A stretch of DNA of 64,000 nt from NCBI RefSeq assembly GCF_040581485.1, contig NC_090133.1, forward strand, positions 23,772,139 to 23,836,138, written 5' to 3'. Every line of letters begins with the position of its first letter. Positions within the stretch are counted from its first letter, which is position 1. Both the position numbers and the translations under genes were made by a program. The notes below the pieces were generated by a model. That model saw only the letters and a list, made by a program, of their open reading frames with translations, was not told the DNA's origin and did no database searches. This DNA comes from Linepithema humile. Its lineage: Eukaryota > Arthropoda > Insecta > Hymenoptera > Formicidae. Shown here in pieces: positions 27,871 to 39,576 of the stretch.

Positions 27871-29080
27871 GAGAGGCGGAGATAAGGGGCGTGCGAAGAG
27901 AAACGAGATACAGAAGAGGAAGAACGCGGAAAGGGAATCTAGCGGTTGGCCAAGCGGATAAGCTATTGAGAGATTTCTCTCTTGCCTTACTTTCCTCCAT
28001 TGACGTCGATTCGAAGCTCCCGAGACGTAAAGCTCTCGGCGTAAAGCTGCGTTTTCCTCGTCCTCGTACGCCCTTCGAACTTATCGGGTACGCCGTATGC
28101 GCGCGTCGCGCGCCTCCTCCCCGCGCGATTTTACGACTAGCAGATTTGCCGATACGTCAAATTCGCGAATTTTCCTGATTTTATCGCGCGGCGTCACACG
28201 CGCGGCTTGGCGCGAGTTGTGCCGCGACGAGTTTTAGAAGTCGCGGATCTCCCGCGCGCGGTAGGAGAGTAAAACGTGCCATATCGCGACGACGCGGCAT
28301 TACCATCGCCGCTGATAAATATTTCCCGGGTACACCGCGTCGTAATAGGAGAGGCCGAAACAGCATTTTTAGCACGGCGGGTTTTGCGCGCTGCGCGCGG
28401 TACTCCGCAATTGGCGATGATATTGCGTGTAACGGCGAGCGAAAACAAATAGGGCTCGTCCGTTGCAGTATGCAATTTTCATACATGTTGATTCGTCTGC
28501 CAGCGGAATGAGCGATTGCGAGTTTAATCGCAGTTACGAGGACTCCGCGTGACTTCGTGAATATTTTACACGATGCTGATGAAGTTTATCATTCCACGTT
28601 GTCTGATCTCTATGCAACAAACGAATTGACAATCTTGAAACACGCGCGGTAAGCTGAATATAATTAGGTCGATAATAATGCATCATACCGTTAACAAAAA
28701 TTTATAGCACTTTTAGTATACAGCGAAAAAAAATGGCAATAATTCATATGTTGAAACAAGACATATTCTGCGGTATGGTTTCATTTATTTCGCCGTGACG
28801 CACAGCACAGCGCGGTGAACTCAAACAAGATTAAAAATTTCGTTTTAATCCGAACAAAATTCAAACCGCCATTGAAGCTTATATCGCTCCTCATAAATAT
28901 TTCCTGTAATCCGTTGACGCTCGCGACCCCTCACACCCACATATCATGATTTTCTCGAATAAGTCGACAAAGAAAATTTTTCATGTCGAAAGGAAGAGAG
29001 AAAGAGGCGCGACAGTGGATGGTGCCACGATGGATCAACGATTTCAACCCCCGCCAGAGGTTCGTCCGCCACCTATCCTT

Positions 29081-29090
29081 CCCCCCCCCC
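29081..29090. repeat. C10 homopolymer
   Basis: Run of ten C in a pyrimidine-rich context. Prone to sequencing or assembly length error. Confidence 0.9.
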
Positions 29091-30290
29091 TTCCGTGGAT
29101 TTTCTGAAAGCCACGAGGTTAGCTCACGGTTATAATTCACGCCGTTTCGGGCCACGGCGGGGACGGACGTCCGCGTCGGAATACGACTTCCGTTTGTCGC
29201 ACGGCGCGAACGAAGTGTCAGTGAGAAGCGCGGATAAACCGCCATGCAACGGAGGTGACAGTTTACATGGGAAGAACGAGCTCGCGCAATCTTGCGGAGT
29301 ACGTAATTTAGCCGGTGGAATGTGAAATTGCTTTTACACGCGCTATTAGCTCAACTTCGCCTTTCTCATCGCTCGACGATCTTCTTTCTAATCCGTTCAC
29401 GTCATCCTTACCGTTCCTGCAACTTTATGCAGTCGGACGAGAATCTGACTACGGAGTCCCCGGATACACATAGTCTTCCGGTCCGGGCGCGTTCTTGTCG
29501 AACCGTATAACAAGCGCCTACGCCGTCCGCGGAGTTCCTTCGAAGCGTGGCAAGAGGGTGGCAAGTGTCGCGGGAAATACGACGGGGCAGCGATGGAATA
29601 AAGAGAAAACGAGAGAAGAACAGCGAAGGGGAAATGCTGAAGGAAGTCGAAAAAGAGAGGAACCTCTCCATCGGGGAGGGAACGTCCGGCGGAGTGAAGA
29701 ATTTCCTCTCGCGGCGCTGCTCGCTTTTCCCATGCGACGATAAGACAGCGCAATAAATATTCTCTTCCGCGGGTCTGTTCCCGGCGATTTCGCGCGCGAG
29801 ATAGACGCGGAGTTTGGAGAAATAGAGCTGCAACGGAGCGGCGCGGAGCAGATGACCCGAATTGATTTCGCAACCGCCTTTCGTGCCGGTGTCCTCGCGC
29901 TGCCTAAAAGTAAAGCGACGAGCAACGCCGGCCGGTTGTATCATTTGGAGATTGCAGAAATTCGATTACACACTTCCTGCCGTCTCGTTAGTTGATTTCG
30001 CGGGACGACAAAGCGGAAGGAACGACGCAATACCGACCTGACGATAAGCTCGACGATAAGTGGAAGAATTCGAGAAAATTTCTAAATGGAATTTCTGATA
30101 AAGACGGAAGCTGGTGCAATGCGGACGGCGACAACCTGGAGGGCAGTGCGCCAACGAAATCATACTTTTCGGAATTGCTAAAACTATTTCAAGAATGTGA
30201 TATAGTAGTAAATGCACTTTTAAACAATCTCGGTAATCTCAAAAAATGGCATTTTCCTGCAAGAAGTATCATCCTGAACAAATAATTTTC

Positions 30291-33200
30291 AAATATTTTA
30301 ATTTTAAAGATTTTTTCACATAAAAAAAATTTCTTACAATTCCAGTTTTCACGTTAATGCCGGATTTTTCCCCTTAATTAAACATGTTGTTTAATTATCA
30401 TGTACGAACTAGAAAATGAGGGGAAAAAATTCTTACTCCACTTTGTCCCTTGTAAAATAGACAAAATAGCTGTACGGGTCAATTGTTAATTAGGTCCGAG
30501 CTATTGTTTATTAATGATCAGCATCCTTATTCTTGTGCAATAATGTAATAAATTAATCCGTGAATACGAATAATCCTGATAATGCGGTACTGCACATTAT
30601 TGATATTGCGACAATGAGTTTTGCGCGTGGGAAATACCATCGGCAAACGTGTTGCTTCGAGTTCGCTTGTAATCCCGCGCATTATGAGAGCAGTGCATAT
30701 TATAGCGCAGGATTTGCGGCTATTTTCTGATCTAAAGCGCTATTTAATGCGAATTGACTTTACTGCTGCATTGATTGCAAATTTTAATGCTATGCAGTAT
30801 TGGGCAATTCATATTAATGTATGTATTTAAATTTAGTAAAGCGTACATTAAGAGATAAGAGATCAAATACAATATACTAAAAATCGAACAAGTTTTGGAA
30901 CAATAAAATACAGTCCTTTCTTCAACTTACAAAAAAAAAACTACTCGTTGTTTTTAAAAGAATCATTTTGCTATCTACATTATATGTTCCTGAAAATAAA
31001 TAAAACCCAAACAAATATTCTGTTAGAGATAATTGCATCAAAAACATACAGCCGAAAATTAAATCGCCTGCGCAGGCTTAGCAAAGGCATAAAGAAATTT
31101 TCGTTTCATAATGATACAATTAAAGCTTAATGCAGCAATGTGCGTATCACATTACGCGAGTGCCACGGGAGGATATCAGGCGAAAGACGGGGAAAGGGTG
31201 CGATAAAGGGGTATGGCACACCGAGTGGAGCGAGCTCAGCAGGTATATAGTCGTGTCAGTGTGCATAGGCGGTGCTGCAAAGAGGACACGCGAGGATTAA
31301 AGTGGAAGGTCCGTTGAAAATTAACTGTAAACTCAATTAATCCTGAAAGGACGACGTCGGGTTCGTGTGCATTAGTGTAGGCACTATTAAAAGAAGCCGC
31401 GTTTTTATATTGATAGCGGATAGCGCGATGAACTAAAAGTAGTGTATATTAAACCAATAATAAAACGTTACATGGATAATATTGACCTCCACTCTTGTAG
31501 ATACAGTTTCGCCAGCGAGCGAGGACACGCATTATTTACTTCAACGATAGTTTATTTCGACCGGATGTTTAATGAGCATTTGTCAATTACCCGCGATTTA
31601 CCTTTTTCCGTACCGTAGCGCTATAATAACGTGATTTTAACAAAGCAGCGCGAATGTGAACAAAATAATATACGATGCTATTCCGCAATTTCGAGAACAA
31701 ATAATAATGCGACATCCACGATTTCGAAGTGTAGTGTAGTCACGTGTTCCATTATAAATGTGAAAATCGTTGCAAGAGTAAAAAAAGTAGAAATAAACTA
31801 TAACGCATATTGAGCTAGTTTTACTGCAAACGCTTGGAAGATAAGAGAGTAAAAGATACAATATTTTTTTCGAGTGATTTAAACGTTAAAACACCGACTT
31901 GCAGGCGAGTAAAATCGGCAGTAACCAAACAGAGTTGGAAGTGTTTCTCATATTTTATTTGGAGCCACGCTACCAGACTCTCTTTACATGCCGGTGCATT
32001 TTTAACGGGTATTGCTTTATAAATACAAAATTGCGAGTGTGCTGTAATTCGAGGCGTGAATACCGCTGCCGCATTTCGACGGCAACCACTATCGCAAAAG
32101 TAATATTTAAGCGATAAACACCGGAGAGGCAAAACGGCGGTGCAATAATGATCAGAAAATACAACGCTTGTAGCACCGCCGGAGAATATACACTTGTTTC
32201 AAATTTCTTGTAAACTACGTGATCTGCAAACAACACTTATTATCGTATAAGAAAATCGTCTTTTAAGTATCTCGTTGAATAACTTTTATCTGGATAAGCA
32301 GGACGCCCGAGGATGCTTTTTATATTTATAATATTAAGTTGCTTAAAATAATCACTAAAAATTTTTAATAAACGTTAATCTGTGTTGTATAAATATAAAA
32401 AAATTATAATGTAATTGTAATAAATTTTATTATGCTCTCTATTGTAATTTTTAATGAGAAAGTTTTGCAATAAATATAAAAAAATATTTTTAAAAAATAA
32501 TGAGATTATTTGCGCTTCCTAAGAATTTCTGAAGGATTAAATAGAAACTTTGATTTCCATTTGTTGAAAGTTCTTCATTACATACGAATTCCAGCGAAAA
32601 TCGCTTTTCCTTTTAATTAGAACATACAGTTACTTCGCTAACGATGCGTATGATTTGAGATAGTTAATATGCATGACGTTCTCGACGATACATCGTGTGT
32701 GAAACTGTTGTCTGCTGTCGATTGCTTGCTAATATCATCTGCCAGAGGATCAATGTTAACGACCGTGCTCCTAATATATCGGATTCCCATTATAATCAAG
32801 GAGTAGATCGGCTACACTACTGCATATGCCAACTACGATGATTGATAAGACAGTCACGTAATGCTGCACGATTATGTTCACTTCCTATTGCCGGAAAGAA
32901 TAAATCGATTCAAGCAGTTGAACAGTAATATGGCAGGAAATGTAAAACGAAGAAGAACGCGACTGCATGCAAAATTTTAACCGTTAAATCATGGGCTATT
33001 AATACTAATCGCTTAAATCATTCGTTTAAACGTGCTAAATATTCATGCAAAATTTAAAAAATTTTACAATTATGTCACTTAAAGCGTCGCTACGTCTTAC
33101 TACATTAAACTGGTGTAAAAATTAATACTTTAAAAGTAGATTTAATTAGAGTGAAAAGAGCGTCCGTATATTTAATTTCCGAGGCACTCCGTACACCGTA
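30291..33200. other. AT-rich stretch, no gene recognised
   Basis: Contains the nested inverted repeat at 30364-30430. A moderate-GC segment at 31140-31330 has GTATATAG at 31241 and TCAGTG at 31256, too close together for a standard TATA-initiator pair. Otherwise nothing was seen. Confidence 0.6.
30364..30430. repeat. Nested inverted repeat
   Basis: An outer pair (ATTTTTCCCCT near 30364 and AGGGGAAAAAAT ending 30430) encloses an inner pair (TTAAACA / TGTTTAA at 30379-30394). Transcribed either way it could fold into a branched stem. About 20 unpaired bases remain on the 3' side, so it is not a simple precursor hairpin. Confidence 0.4.
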
Positions 33201-36200
33201 CCCAGTAAATTTTAACGCGAGAGCTACGTTATGTACGACGTAAATTCAGTCTCAGCAGGACACTCCGTCCCGAATTTTTCGATGGAAGCGTGCGGTGGTG
33301 TGCGGTCCTTTGATGGCAAAAGGGAGTGTAGTCCCTTCTGGTAGCCGGTCTGCGAGTGTAGCAGTTCGTTAAGCTTGCGGCCGCCTCTGAATGAAGGTAA
33401 TGGAGTGGGCCGGGCGGGTAATCTAAATTTCTCATGTCGGGGACGCGTGTAGCTCGGCGACGCATCGCGCCGACGCTTCGCGGCGTAAGCACGCCGTCGT
33501 GGAGGAGAACACGGAGCCCTCCATAGAGATAAGTCTCGCGCGCGCGAATCGGCCGCTTGCGACCGTAATAAAAATTCACGCGGGTCGGCCATCATGCGAC
33601 CGACACGCACCGCGTATTTTTATAGTGGCCCATAAAGCCGCGTAATTGTGAAATATAGCCAGGCGACGGGCTCGCGATGTAAAAAGGGAAGGAACGAGAC
33701 GATGCGAGAGGAAGCGAGAACGCGGAGGGCGAAGGAAAAGGCGCGCGACCCTCGCGCCCGGTGGAGAAGCCGTTTGAAAATTTTGCTTTTCGTTGGCGCA
33801 AGAAAGCTCGAATAAATCAAATTATATTGCATTTCTAGATAATGCGAGATCGGCGTAATTTAGAGGACATGAGCAACGGCAGAGAAAAGCGCGCGCGCGC
33901 ACGCGCGCGAGAATAGATAGGCAGGAGAAAGCGCATCGCGTTGCTCGTTTGCGCCAGTTTCCCTTTAATGAATCTGTGCATGCGGCAACGGATGTATGCA
34001 GCCCGTTGAATTACTGCATCTGTTACCGCGTTCGCATTGCATCGCGTCGTGTACGCGCCCCCGGGAGATATCCCCCGTGATCATTGAGGCGAACGTGCCG
34101 CTCGATCGGCGAGAGATGGAGAATGGCGCCGGGCGAATCGAGATAGCGGGGAGAAATTGGTTCGTCAGCGCGACGGCGACGCGACGAGCTATTAGACCGA
34201 GCGACGAGATTTCGCGCCGCGCTCCGCTTCTCCCGAAGCGAAGATAATCATCGGTGATATTGCGCGGTGTAAAACGGTGATAATCTGATTTATGCGCCAC
34301 CAAGAATGTAATTTTAGGTTCTCTTGCTCGAAGGAAATGCTATCTCGATGCGTTTGCCATCGATCGTATAGATCTGTATAATTTAACAGCTGTTCCCGAC
34401 ATTGTTCCTTAATGCCTTTGCGGAACGTCGATCTGCAACTGTGCACGGAGCGGGAAAATGGAGGATAAAAAATACTTTATCGATGTTTGCGAATCGTTCG
34501 ACAAAGTGACAAAGTGTCACGTATTCCTTTTTAAAACTTGATAAAAAAAGGTTGTTTACTCAAATATCTGCGCTGCATACGCTTTTAAATTAGAGATAGA
34601 GCAGTTACGCTGTTCCTATAAAATTATTATTGCACGCTGAATTGGATATCGCAGAAATATGCTTTCGATTCGCGTCCTATCGATCCTTTCTATCTTCCAC
34701 TCGCTGGAAAGCTACTTCAATCATATTTTTCTGAAGAGACGATTACAGTCGCCGCTATCGATGAAAGTGTGCAAATCAAATCTTCGTTTAAGATCACTCT
34801 TTCGTATTAAGATACTCCTCCGTGTTTGTTGGCAAATATTATTTCATCATAGTGGCTGTGTTCTCATTAAATGAGATTTACAATATTACATTTAGATACG
34901 ATTGAGAATGCAATTACGATGTGGATAATAAATTTAAGATAGAGTATCTAAACTGACGAGATACATTGAACAGCTCAATAAAGACATTTTATTTTTCGAT
35001 TATTTTTCATCAATATTTAATTTTCTCATTTTTACGGATAATTGCATCGAACCTTCTTCGAACGTTCGATTGGAGAAACATACGATAAACATATTTATAT
35101 ATTCCCTGGTTAGAGAAATTATATTTCATCTATTCATATGTATAAAGGTATATGTTTGCTACCTTGTTGAATTTTAACTTCGAGTCGCTCTCTCAGACTT
35201 TCAAATGAGGTATTTACGAAGATAAAGGATCGGATTATTATACTCGAACTGGGTACGTTGCTTTACATGTGGTCACTTCGCCTTATGATAATCCATTCCG
35301 AGTGATCCGTTTTATCAATATTTTGCCTGGCGTTTACACCTTTAGCCGTCATATTATTGCGCGCCGGACTGTAAGCCCTCAGCCTTCATCCCTGACCGTG
35401 CCGTGTTCGTGATCAGACAGTGAATAGGAGAGCCAGTTACTGCCGCGGATGAAGTCGTAAGCCGACGGTCGTGTGATTCGACGACCAGGTGGGATTAGGA
35501 TCCAGAAACGCTTCGTCGAGCCGACACTCGCTAGAATTCGCGAGAATACGGGAGACGCGGAGGGTCTCGACGACTCTGGTCGCCGAGGGATCTCATCGTG
35601 GCGGGAATCGTAAAGGGAATGGACGATCGGGACCAACGAGTTTCACCGCACTCGCGTCGACATTACGCATACAGTTTTCCCTTCGGTCCGGCTGGGATTA
35701 GAAACTTCCGACCGTCGGAAAGGTTACGGTCGTGAGACAGCATCCAGCTGAGATGCATTATTACGGATGTTTTTGGGCTTGCGAAATATTATGCGTAAAA
35801 ATACATTCTTTAACTTTTCAAATAAAATATCGTATTATTACATTTAAATTGTTTTCTTTTTATTTTCGTTTCACGCGATTTATATTTTTATATCTGACTC
35901 GATCTCTAGAACTATCCCGAATCAATAGTACAAAGTTAGTTTTACCATTGTTGTTCGGTGGTTTCGAGCTGGGTCAGTCAGTGAAATTTGTAGTCTGAAA
36001 CTAAAGCAGTTAATAACACCTATCGGGCATGTAATAGTTTGAAAAAAATATGGAAGAACCGGTGATCATCCTCGTCACAGATATAATGCAGGTAAACTCG
36101 TTATAATCTTTCCGACGGATTATTCCAGAAAAATTCCACGAGAAAATTTAAAGGGATTCTATGCTTTTTCCATAGCATTTTTTTGATAAAATAAAACGCC

Positions 36201-37300
36201 GGCGCGACCTTTTCCGATACGCGTTACCGCTTTCACTGAGAGTAGAATAATTTATGTAAACCACGATTCGTTTGCGAGGGTACAGTGGTTAGTACCGCTT
36301 TCACGTATTCCCAACCCGGTTTGCATTGGTGGTCGCAGCTCAAGAGAGCGCAGGTGCAAGCTCGCAGAATTTCGTCGGCCGTGACGTAGGTGTCCCTATG
36401 GTTAACCGAGCTATCCGACTGTTTCTCTCCTGTTGACTCGAAATCATCGAGCGGCCATCTGCGGCTTACCTACTCATCTATCGATATAGTTGATCGATCT
36501 GCACGACCAGATCGGTTTGACACTTTAGATTTACAAACACTTGAATGGAGAATACAGAATACGAAATAAATTGCGTCGCGCCGGTACGTCGAGAACATAT
36601 TACTTTAAAAGTAGGTGTTGAAACTATCTTGTTGCAGCAGGCGTAGCAGCGTAATTAATCTTTTTGCGCGGTAATTCCGTTTTAATTAATCTTCCTCTTC
36701 AGGATTACGTACGGTGTTTGGATTAATACAAGAAGGGAGTTGCATTTGCAAAATTCCACGTGGTACAATTACCATAATTATGTCAGAGAGTCTTTACGAA
36801 CTAATGTTAGTACGAGACTTTATATTTTTGCGCGAACTATTCTGAACCGCGAGCGCGTCACATTGTAAATTTATGATTCACAATTACACAACTAGGAACA
36901 ATATCGCTGCATAGAATGGAATTCTACGCCATAAGTCGACTCTGCGGCCGAGTTGTTTAATAAAACCGCCGCGACCGGACCGGTAAAATTGATATAAAAA
37001 TAACCAGCCTCAATAGAGAAGCGCTGGCATTCTATATTATTATATTTATCATTCACACGTATAAGCAGTATATTCCACGTTGTAGAAATATCATATTTTC
37101 AATACAAGCAACATTTATGATTATATTAAAGTTTATCGCATTTTTTAATCGCATTACAGCTACATACATTCTTACATCTTTATTCAATATGCAAGAATAT
37201 TCGCACACATATTTCTGTCATTTATAAAATTACATAAATATAACTAAATATTAAGAAATAATAGATAATTAATTAAAAGATCTCATTAGCATTGATGCAA
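33201..37300. other. CpG-rich then AT-rich, no gene recognised
   Basis: 33220-34250 is CpG-rich, with overlapping Arg/Pro-rich frames on the minus strand and the (GC)n tract. 34450-35170 and 35740-37300 are AT-rich. A short frame at 36050-36091 (ATG in a favourable AAAT context, 14 codons) ends in ATGCAG|GTAAAC, which could be a first coding exon but is short enough to be chance. Confidence 0.55.
33889..33909. repeat. (GC)n alternating tract
   Basis: 21 bases of perfect purine-pyrimidine alternation, nearly all GC with one AC step. This sequence class favours Z-DNA. Confidence 0.9.
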
Positions 37301-37979
37301 GATCAGCTTGAGCAAAGCATTGTCTGTCATTTGTCGCGTCCGCTTTTGTCGCGACATTTTCCGCCGCTGTCGTCCTATATGTATATCCGAACCTTTTGCC
37401 GTTCATTCAATTCGACCGTGTAGCAATTCGACGGAGAGACTCGTAGTGCGTAACTGGAGAATCAAAGTGAACTTTACACGGTTAACCCGTAATCAGTGCT
37501 CGACTCGCGCCCCGACATTAACGAGAGCCGATCCGCGGCTTTCCCCGCGGCCATCGATACCGATACGGCCGACGCGCTCTCTCGGCCGCCCGAATGGTTT
37601 CCGGTAATTCAGCACCGCCGCGCCCGACCACAAATTATATGCATTTTATCGCGCCGCTCCGAGCAGTGCACGGCGGGGCGTGCGTGCAATTTCTCGCTAC
37701 TGCTCGCGCTCGCGCGTTGTTTCGTACTCGTGTTTCGTATACCGCTATGTCGGGAGTGAGGAGCAAAAGTACGAGGGAACCCCTCTCGAGCGCGACGCGA
37801 CTCTCGGATACGCGCGCGCGCACACACACGACAGCTGCGACCGACCGCGCCGCGATCATGCCGGCGGCGCGACACGATCGTTTCGCGGCTTGAAAAACCT
37901 CACCGCGGGAATAATCGTTATGACTCGTGCCGCGAGCTACGCACCTCGCGGTTTTCCTCCCCGTCCCCGTCATCTCACA

Positions 37980-38080
37980 CCGCCCTCGTCACTCTCTCTC
38001 TCTTTCTCTCTCTCCACGTCGCCCGTTCGCGCTCTTTCTTTCTCTCGCGTCTTTTCTTTTTTTTTCTTTTTTTTTTTCGA
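37980..38080 (+). repeat. Pyrimidine-rich tract
   Basis: (CT) runs at 37988-38016 and a TTTTC/T-run block at 38036-38078, in a CpG-rich patch. It resembles a long polypyrimidine tract and ends upstream of CGCAG|GT at 38111, but the following donor-like GTGTCG is poor. Confidence 0.8.
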
Positions 38081-38118
38081 TTCGTCGGTTCGTCGCTCGC
38101 GGCGCACGCAGGTGTCGT

Positions 38119-38182
38119 GACTGAAACACGTACGCTCGTAAATCGGGGGAAGAACTGTAGTTAAATGGCTGTTCGGTAACTC
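38119..38182 (+). repeat. Diverged short repeat pair, copy A
   Basis: About 65 bp here resembles 39070-39133, 951 bp downstream in the same orientation. Shared pieces in order are CTGAAACACG, CGTAAATC, a purine-rich middle, TTAAA and GGCTG, ending in CTCG. I judge about three quarters of aligned positions identical, with a few one- to two-base gaps. The copy follows a long pyrimidine tract ending in CGCAG|GT at 38111, which superficially resembles an acceptor. Function is unknown. Confidence 0.45.
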
Positions 38183-39069
38183 GTTTCCTCGCCGCTCTCA
38201 CGCCCGCCCCGGCAACTACGTCGTCCCTTGCCGCGAAAGTAATGCGCGCGCGGTACATTCCTTTCTTCGCGCAACGACGTGCAAATATAGGGACCGCGGC
38301 AATCGCGCGGCTTTATAGCTCGTAAGACAAGCGGGGACCGTTTCGGGTAATAGTTGGGAAAATCCAATAGGGGATCTTGCGATATCGCCGAGGGCTGTGT
38401 GCAATAGTCGGTTGCGATATGCAATATATACAACGCTCCGATATGTTCGCGCTATTAATGAAGCCGATATTACAGATAGAAGATGTCTGCGCATGAGCGG
38501 CGATTATTACATGAGGTAGTAGCGAGGCCGAGAAAGCGAATCAAGATTGATCGTTCCCCTTAATAAAGGACATGATAGATAAGCTTAACAGTGCTTAAGT
38601 TTCAAATAAATGAATCTGCCGTCCCAGTTATTCTCGCATCGCGCTAAATGGCACAAGTTTTTTAATGCGTTTAAGGAAGACCAATTATCTCTCCCCGCCC
38701 CCCCCTTCTCCCATACTCTCCTCGCTGGATTTTACATCCGTTTCTAAATCCATAAAAGCTTCTAAGTAGGTAGTTAACATTAATACCATTGCCCTTTTCT
38801 TCCAGTACCTAATAATCGACTTTCCGACATATTTTATAACGAGTTCCGCGCAATTTTCGTTCCTTCCAATCTACTTATACCTTTAATTTACGCCGTGGAG
38901 AGGTTGTTTCGATATTATTTACGACGTAGATAGTAGTTTTAATGACATAAGATTAACGTTTTTATCCTTCACGGGCTATTGCGAAAATAATTTCCGCAAT
39001 TCGTGCGGCGCGGCGAATTTCACAATTTACTCCGTTACAAGCCGTACACGGATAATACCGGGCTGTCAT

Positions 39070-39133
39070 CGCTGAAACACGCGTGACCGTAAATCCGAAG
39101 AAGGGTAGTACTTAAAAGGCTGCACGTCGCTCG
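39070..39133 (+). repeat. Diverged short repeat pair, copy B
   Basis: Counterpart of 38119-38182. It lies just upstream of a CT/CG-rich stretch that ends in the plus-strand splice-like sequence at 39180/39181. An old local duplication is the simplest explanation. A pair of binding-site clusters is also possible given retention of short blocks. Confidence 0.45.
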
Positions 39134-39159
39134 CCCTACCCGTTATTCAACCCTCGCCG

Positions 39160-39186
39160 CCCGTTTTTGCGCCGATGCAGGTAAGT
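39160..39186 (+). promoter_or_regulatory. Plus-strand donor, possible acceptor-donor fusion
   Basis: GATGCAG ends at 39180 and a perfect donor GTAAGT follows at 39181-39186. It is the only plus-strand CAG|GTAAGT I found in the window. The 30 bases upstream are pyrimidine-rich but interrupted by G and CpG (CCGCCCGTTTTTGCGCCG), a mediocre acceptor. It could end a 5' untranslated or short coding exon of a plus-strand transcript starting in the CpG-rich region at 37.4-39.2 kb, be a weak ratchet site, or be chance. The open frame into the junction runs back only to a stop at 39106. Confidence 0.3.
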
Positions 39187-39513
39187 GGTATGCAGAATAT
39201 GCCGTTTTCATTCCTAGTCAATGATGTGCAAATGTTGGAGGTGTAGCTATGCAACTTCGCGGTTATATTCGCAGTGTACCGAAGATCCTTCTACAAATCT
39301 ACAAGAATTAGATCTTTGCATTAGACAATTTTCCGCAGGAGATTGCCGAGCAAACTCGCCGTTTCTTCGCAATTTCAAGTTGCCCGTTTCATCTCGCATG
39401 ACATATCGAACTAACTCTTCCGCGGAAACTTTTCAAAAACGCAATTATTTCGTCGTAAATGCTGATATGTGTGTTACATCTTACGGTATAATAGAAATTG
39501 CTTCTTGAAAGAC

Positions 39514-39576
39514 TAACTTTACTTCAATTTACTCCAGCAAGAGCAAAGTCAGTTAAAGTGAATAGAAGTGAAGTTA
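39514..39576 (+). other. Hairpin-forming inverted repeat, possible small-RNA precursor
   Basis: Arms 39514-39533 and 39557-39576 pair over 20 positions with a single A-A mismatch. Two of the pairs are G-U if the plus strand is transcribed. That would make the plus strand the better RNA hairpin, since on the opposite strand those positions become A-C mismatches. The loop is 23 nt. The 3' arm also holds a short direct repeat (AGTTAAAGT at 39552 and 39573). The stem is short for a canonical microRNA precursor and does not extend below the base, and no known microRNA seed was recognised. Confidence 0.35.

Larger units (their letters stand above)
27201..30290. other. CpG-rich region without recognised gene
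   Basis: The longest stop-poor stretch in the window. Open frames overlap on both strands at 27684-28178 (+, 164 codons) and 29397-29944 (-, up to 178 codons in overlapping frames), with Arg/Ser-rich translations. A plus-strand frame at 29992-30285 starts at TTG, after an acceptor-like CGTCTCGTTAG, and is acidic/Lys/Asn-rich with an amphipathic end; it has no ATG and no known family. Confidence 0.5.
37301..39200. other. CpG-rich region, possible promoter-type island
   Basis: One of the densest CpG patches (37480-38310), with a long pyrimidine tract, the short repeat pair and the plus-strand donor at 39181. Open frames overlap in at least four frames on both strands, so none is credible alone. 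If a plus-strand transcript exists, this is the best place for its 5' exon, but I saw no core-promoter pair. Confidence 0.4.

Noticed and set aside
27684..28178. 164-codon plus-strand frame
   Set aside because: A large part is translation of a GA microsatellite (Arg/Glu repeats), and the remainder is CpG-rich with no recognisable domain.
29397..29944. Longest open frames (up to 178 codons, minus) as a protein gene
   Set aside because: Three overlapping minus frames and two plus frames are open at once, translations are Arg/Ser/Pro-rich with no motif, and no splice signals frame them. Base composition explains it.
31241..31261. TATA-like GTATATAG with TCAGTG initiator
   Set aside because: The spacing of about 15 bases is roughly half that required.
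38505..38516. let-7-like TGAGGTAGTAG string
   Set aside because: The match stops after the 5' eleven bases and no complementary arm lies within 100 bp to form a hairpin.
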